Assembly (NCBI GenBank): GCA_949742895.1 | Contig: CATJRT010000174.1 | Location: 1 to 14,285, forward strand | Source: an uncultured Eubacteriales bacterium | GTDB taxonomy: Bacteria > Bacillota_A > Clostridia > Oscillospirales > Oscillospiraceae | Direction of reading: 5' to 3' | Length of the DNA stretch: 14,285 bases | Shown: piece by piece, positions 13,061 through 14,285 of the stretch | How positions within the stretch are numbered: the first letter of the stretch is position 1 | Layout: each line of letters starts with the position of its first letter | Translations under genes and position numbers: made by a program | Notes under the pieces: model-generated | What the model was told of the DNA's origin: nothing | The model's input: only the letters and a program-made list of their open reading frames with translations | Database searches by the model: none

Positions 13061-14285
13061 ATGATATTCTCCAGTCCGTATTTTCTCTTCCTTTATTTCC
13101 CCATTGTATTGCTGCTGTACTATATCTCCCCCTTAAAGCTGCGCAACCTGGTGCTGCTGGTATTTAACCTGATCTTCTACGGCTGGGGCGAGCCGGTGTA
13201 TGTGGTCATCATGTTCGCCTCCATCGCCATCGACTACAGCCATGGCTTGATCGTCACCCGCTGCAAAGCAGAGGGGAACGACCGGGGAGCCAGGGCGGCT
13301 GTGGCGTCGTCGGTGATCTTCAACCTGGCGCTGCTGGGCTTCTTCAAATATTGGAACTTCATCGCCGGGACAGTGGGCTTCCTCCCCGTCATCGAGAGTC
13401 TGCCCGTCCCCGGCGGTTCCATCCCCTTCACCCTGCCCATTGGCATCTCCTTCTACACCTTCCAGACCATGAGCTATACCATCGACGTGTACCGGGGAAA
13501 TGCAAAGGCGCAGAAGAACATCGTCACCTTCGGCACCTTCGTCACCCTCTTTCCGCAGCTCATCGCCGGACCCATCATCAAGTACAAGGACCTGGACCAA
13601 CAGCTTACCGGTCGCAGCCACTCCTTCGAGCAGTTCGCCTCCGGCGTACAGCGGTTTGTCATCGGCGCATGCAAGAAGGTGCTGCTGGCCAACGCCCTCG
13701 GCCCCCTATGGGACGTGTACCTGGCCACCCCTGCGGACCAGCTCACCACCCTGGGCGCCTGGCTGGGCATCATCGCCTTCTCCCTCCAGCTTTACTTTGA
13801 CTTTTCCGGCTATTCGGACATGGCCATCGGCCTGGGCCGTATGTTCGGCTTCGAGTTTATGGAGAACTTCAACTACCCCTATCTGGCCAAAAGCGCCACG
13901 GAGTTCTGGCAGCGCTGGCACATCTCCCTGGGCACCTGGTTCCGGGAATACCTCTATTTCCCCTTGGGCGGCAGCCGGGTGAAGGCCCCCCGGATGGTAT
14001 TCAACCTGCTCATCGTGTGGGCGGCCACCGGTATCTGGCACGGGGCCAACTGGAACTTCCTCCTCTGGGGCCTGTACTACTTCTTCTGGATCGTTCTGGA
14101 AAAGCTGTGGCTGGCCAAGCATCTCAAGCGGCTCCCTGGCTTGTTGGGCCTCCTCTACGGCCTGTTTGTGGCGGTTTCCTGTATGGCCATCTTTGCCATC
14201 GAGGATCTGTCCGCCATGGGGGCTTATCTCGCCGCCATGTTCGGCTTTGGCGCAGGGGTGCTGGACGGAACCTTCCTCTATTACC
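13061..14285 (+). CDS. MBOAT family O-acyltransferase (AlgI/DltB-like), partial
   Basis: The gene runs off the right edge after 408 codons. MBOAT proteins are multi-pass membrane enzymes that move acyl groups across or at the membrane; AlgI- and DltB-type members supply acyl groups for O-acylation of surface polymers. Hallmarks seen: FSSPYFLFLYFP and the hydrophobic N-terminus, LPIGISFYTFQTMSYTIDVY (about 125-145), LFPQLIAGPI, LYFDFSGYSDMAIGLGRMFG, FWQRWHISLGTWFREYLYFP (His287) and GIWHGANWNFLLWG, with the invariant catalytic His327. The motif order fits the AlgI-like branch better than eukaryotic types. The start ATG has only GAGG at 13047-13050, spaced 10 bases. Usual partners (an SGNH/DHHW or AlgX-like protein) would be expected just past the window. 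Substrate is not determinable here. Confidence 0.92.
   Translation, partial: MIFSSPYFLFLYFPIVLLLYYISPLKLRNLVLLVFNLIFYGWGEPVYVVIMFASIAIDYSHGLIVTRCKAEGNDRGARAAVASSVIFNLALLGFFKYWNFIAGTVGFLPVIESLPVPGGSIPFTLPIGISFYTFQTMSYTIDVYRGNAKAQKNIVTFGTFVTLFPQLIAGPIIKYKDLDQQLTGRSHSFEQFASGVQRFVIGACKKVLLANALGPLWDVYLATPADQLTTLGAWLGIIAFSLQLYFDFSGYSDMAIGLGRMFGFEFMENFNYPYLAKSATEFWQRWHISLGTWFREYLYFPLGGSRVKAPRMVFNLLIVWAATGIWHGANWNFLLWGLYYFFWIVLEKLWLAKHLKRLPGLLGLLYGLFVAVSCMAIFAIEDLSAMGAYLAAMFGFGAGVLDGTFLYY

Overview
The window looks like the chromosome of a GC-rich, anaerobic, Gram-positive Firmicute, most likely of the gut Oscillospiraceae type. This is inferred from strong AGGAGG-type ribosome binding sites, TTGACA/TATAAT-type promoters with 17-base spacers, rho-independent terminators, DegV, VanW and DUF4358 families, an oxygen-scavenging flavodiiron protein, SLH remnants and the absence of any outer-membrane gene. 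No rRNA, tRNA, CRISPR array, transposase or phage gene was found.

Layout. Bases 1-59 hold the last codons of an unidentified gene. metA (homoserine O-acyltransferase; Glu111 predicts acetyl-CoA as donor) follows, and a COG2509-type FAD-dependent oxidoreductase starts 3 bases after it. After a 262-base gap come an XRE regulator with about six membrane segments and, 13 bases on, a cysteine-rich FliB-like (lysine N-methylase family) protein. A bidirectional terminator separates these from the minus-strand flavodiiron protein. The flavodiiron gene is divergent from a degV gene, with two clear back-to-back promoters between them. After the degV terminator, 379 bases without a gene contain a promoter and a strongly structured, terminator-ended RNA candidate. 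This leads into vanW (membrane-anchored, Pro/Thr/Glu-rich tail) and a DUF2461 gene, closed by a 16-bp perfect terminator.

The last 4 kb concern the cell surface. A minus-strand SLH/Ig-like surface protein gene is broken: its 5' end is missing and its reading frame changes at the SLH/Ig-like junction. Next to its broken 5' end is a good promoter for a run of two paralogous DUF4358 lipoproteins, one with a 130-residue Glu/Ser/Pro then Pro/Thr linker, followed by an MBOAT acyltransferase that runs off the window. The simplest reading is an exported acyl-transfer module for a cell-wall or surface polymer with two lipoprotein accessory subunits of very different reach.

Most promising for follow-up: the DUF4358-DUF4358-MBOAT cluster, the unassigned structured RNA before vanW, the membrane regulator/FliB-like pair with no flagellar gene in view, and the collapsed SLH-Ig gene.
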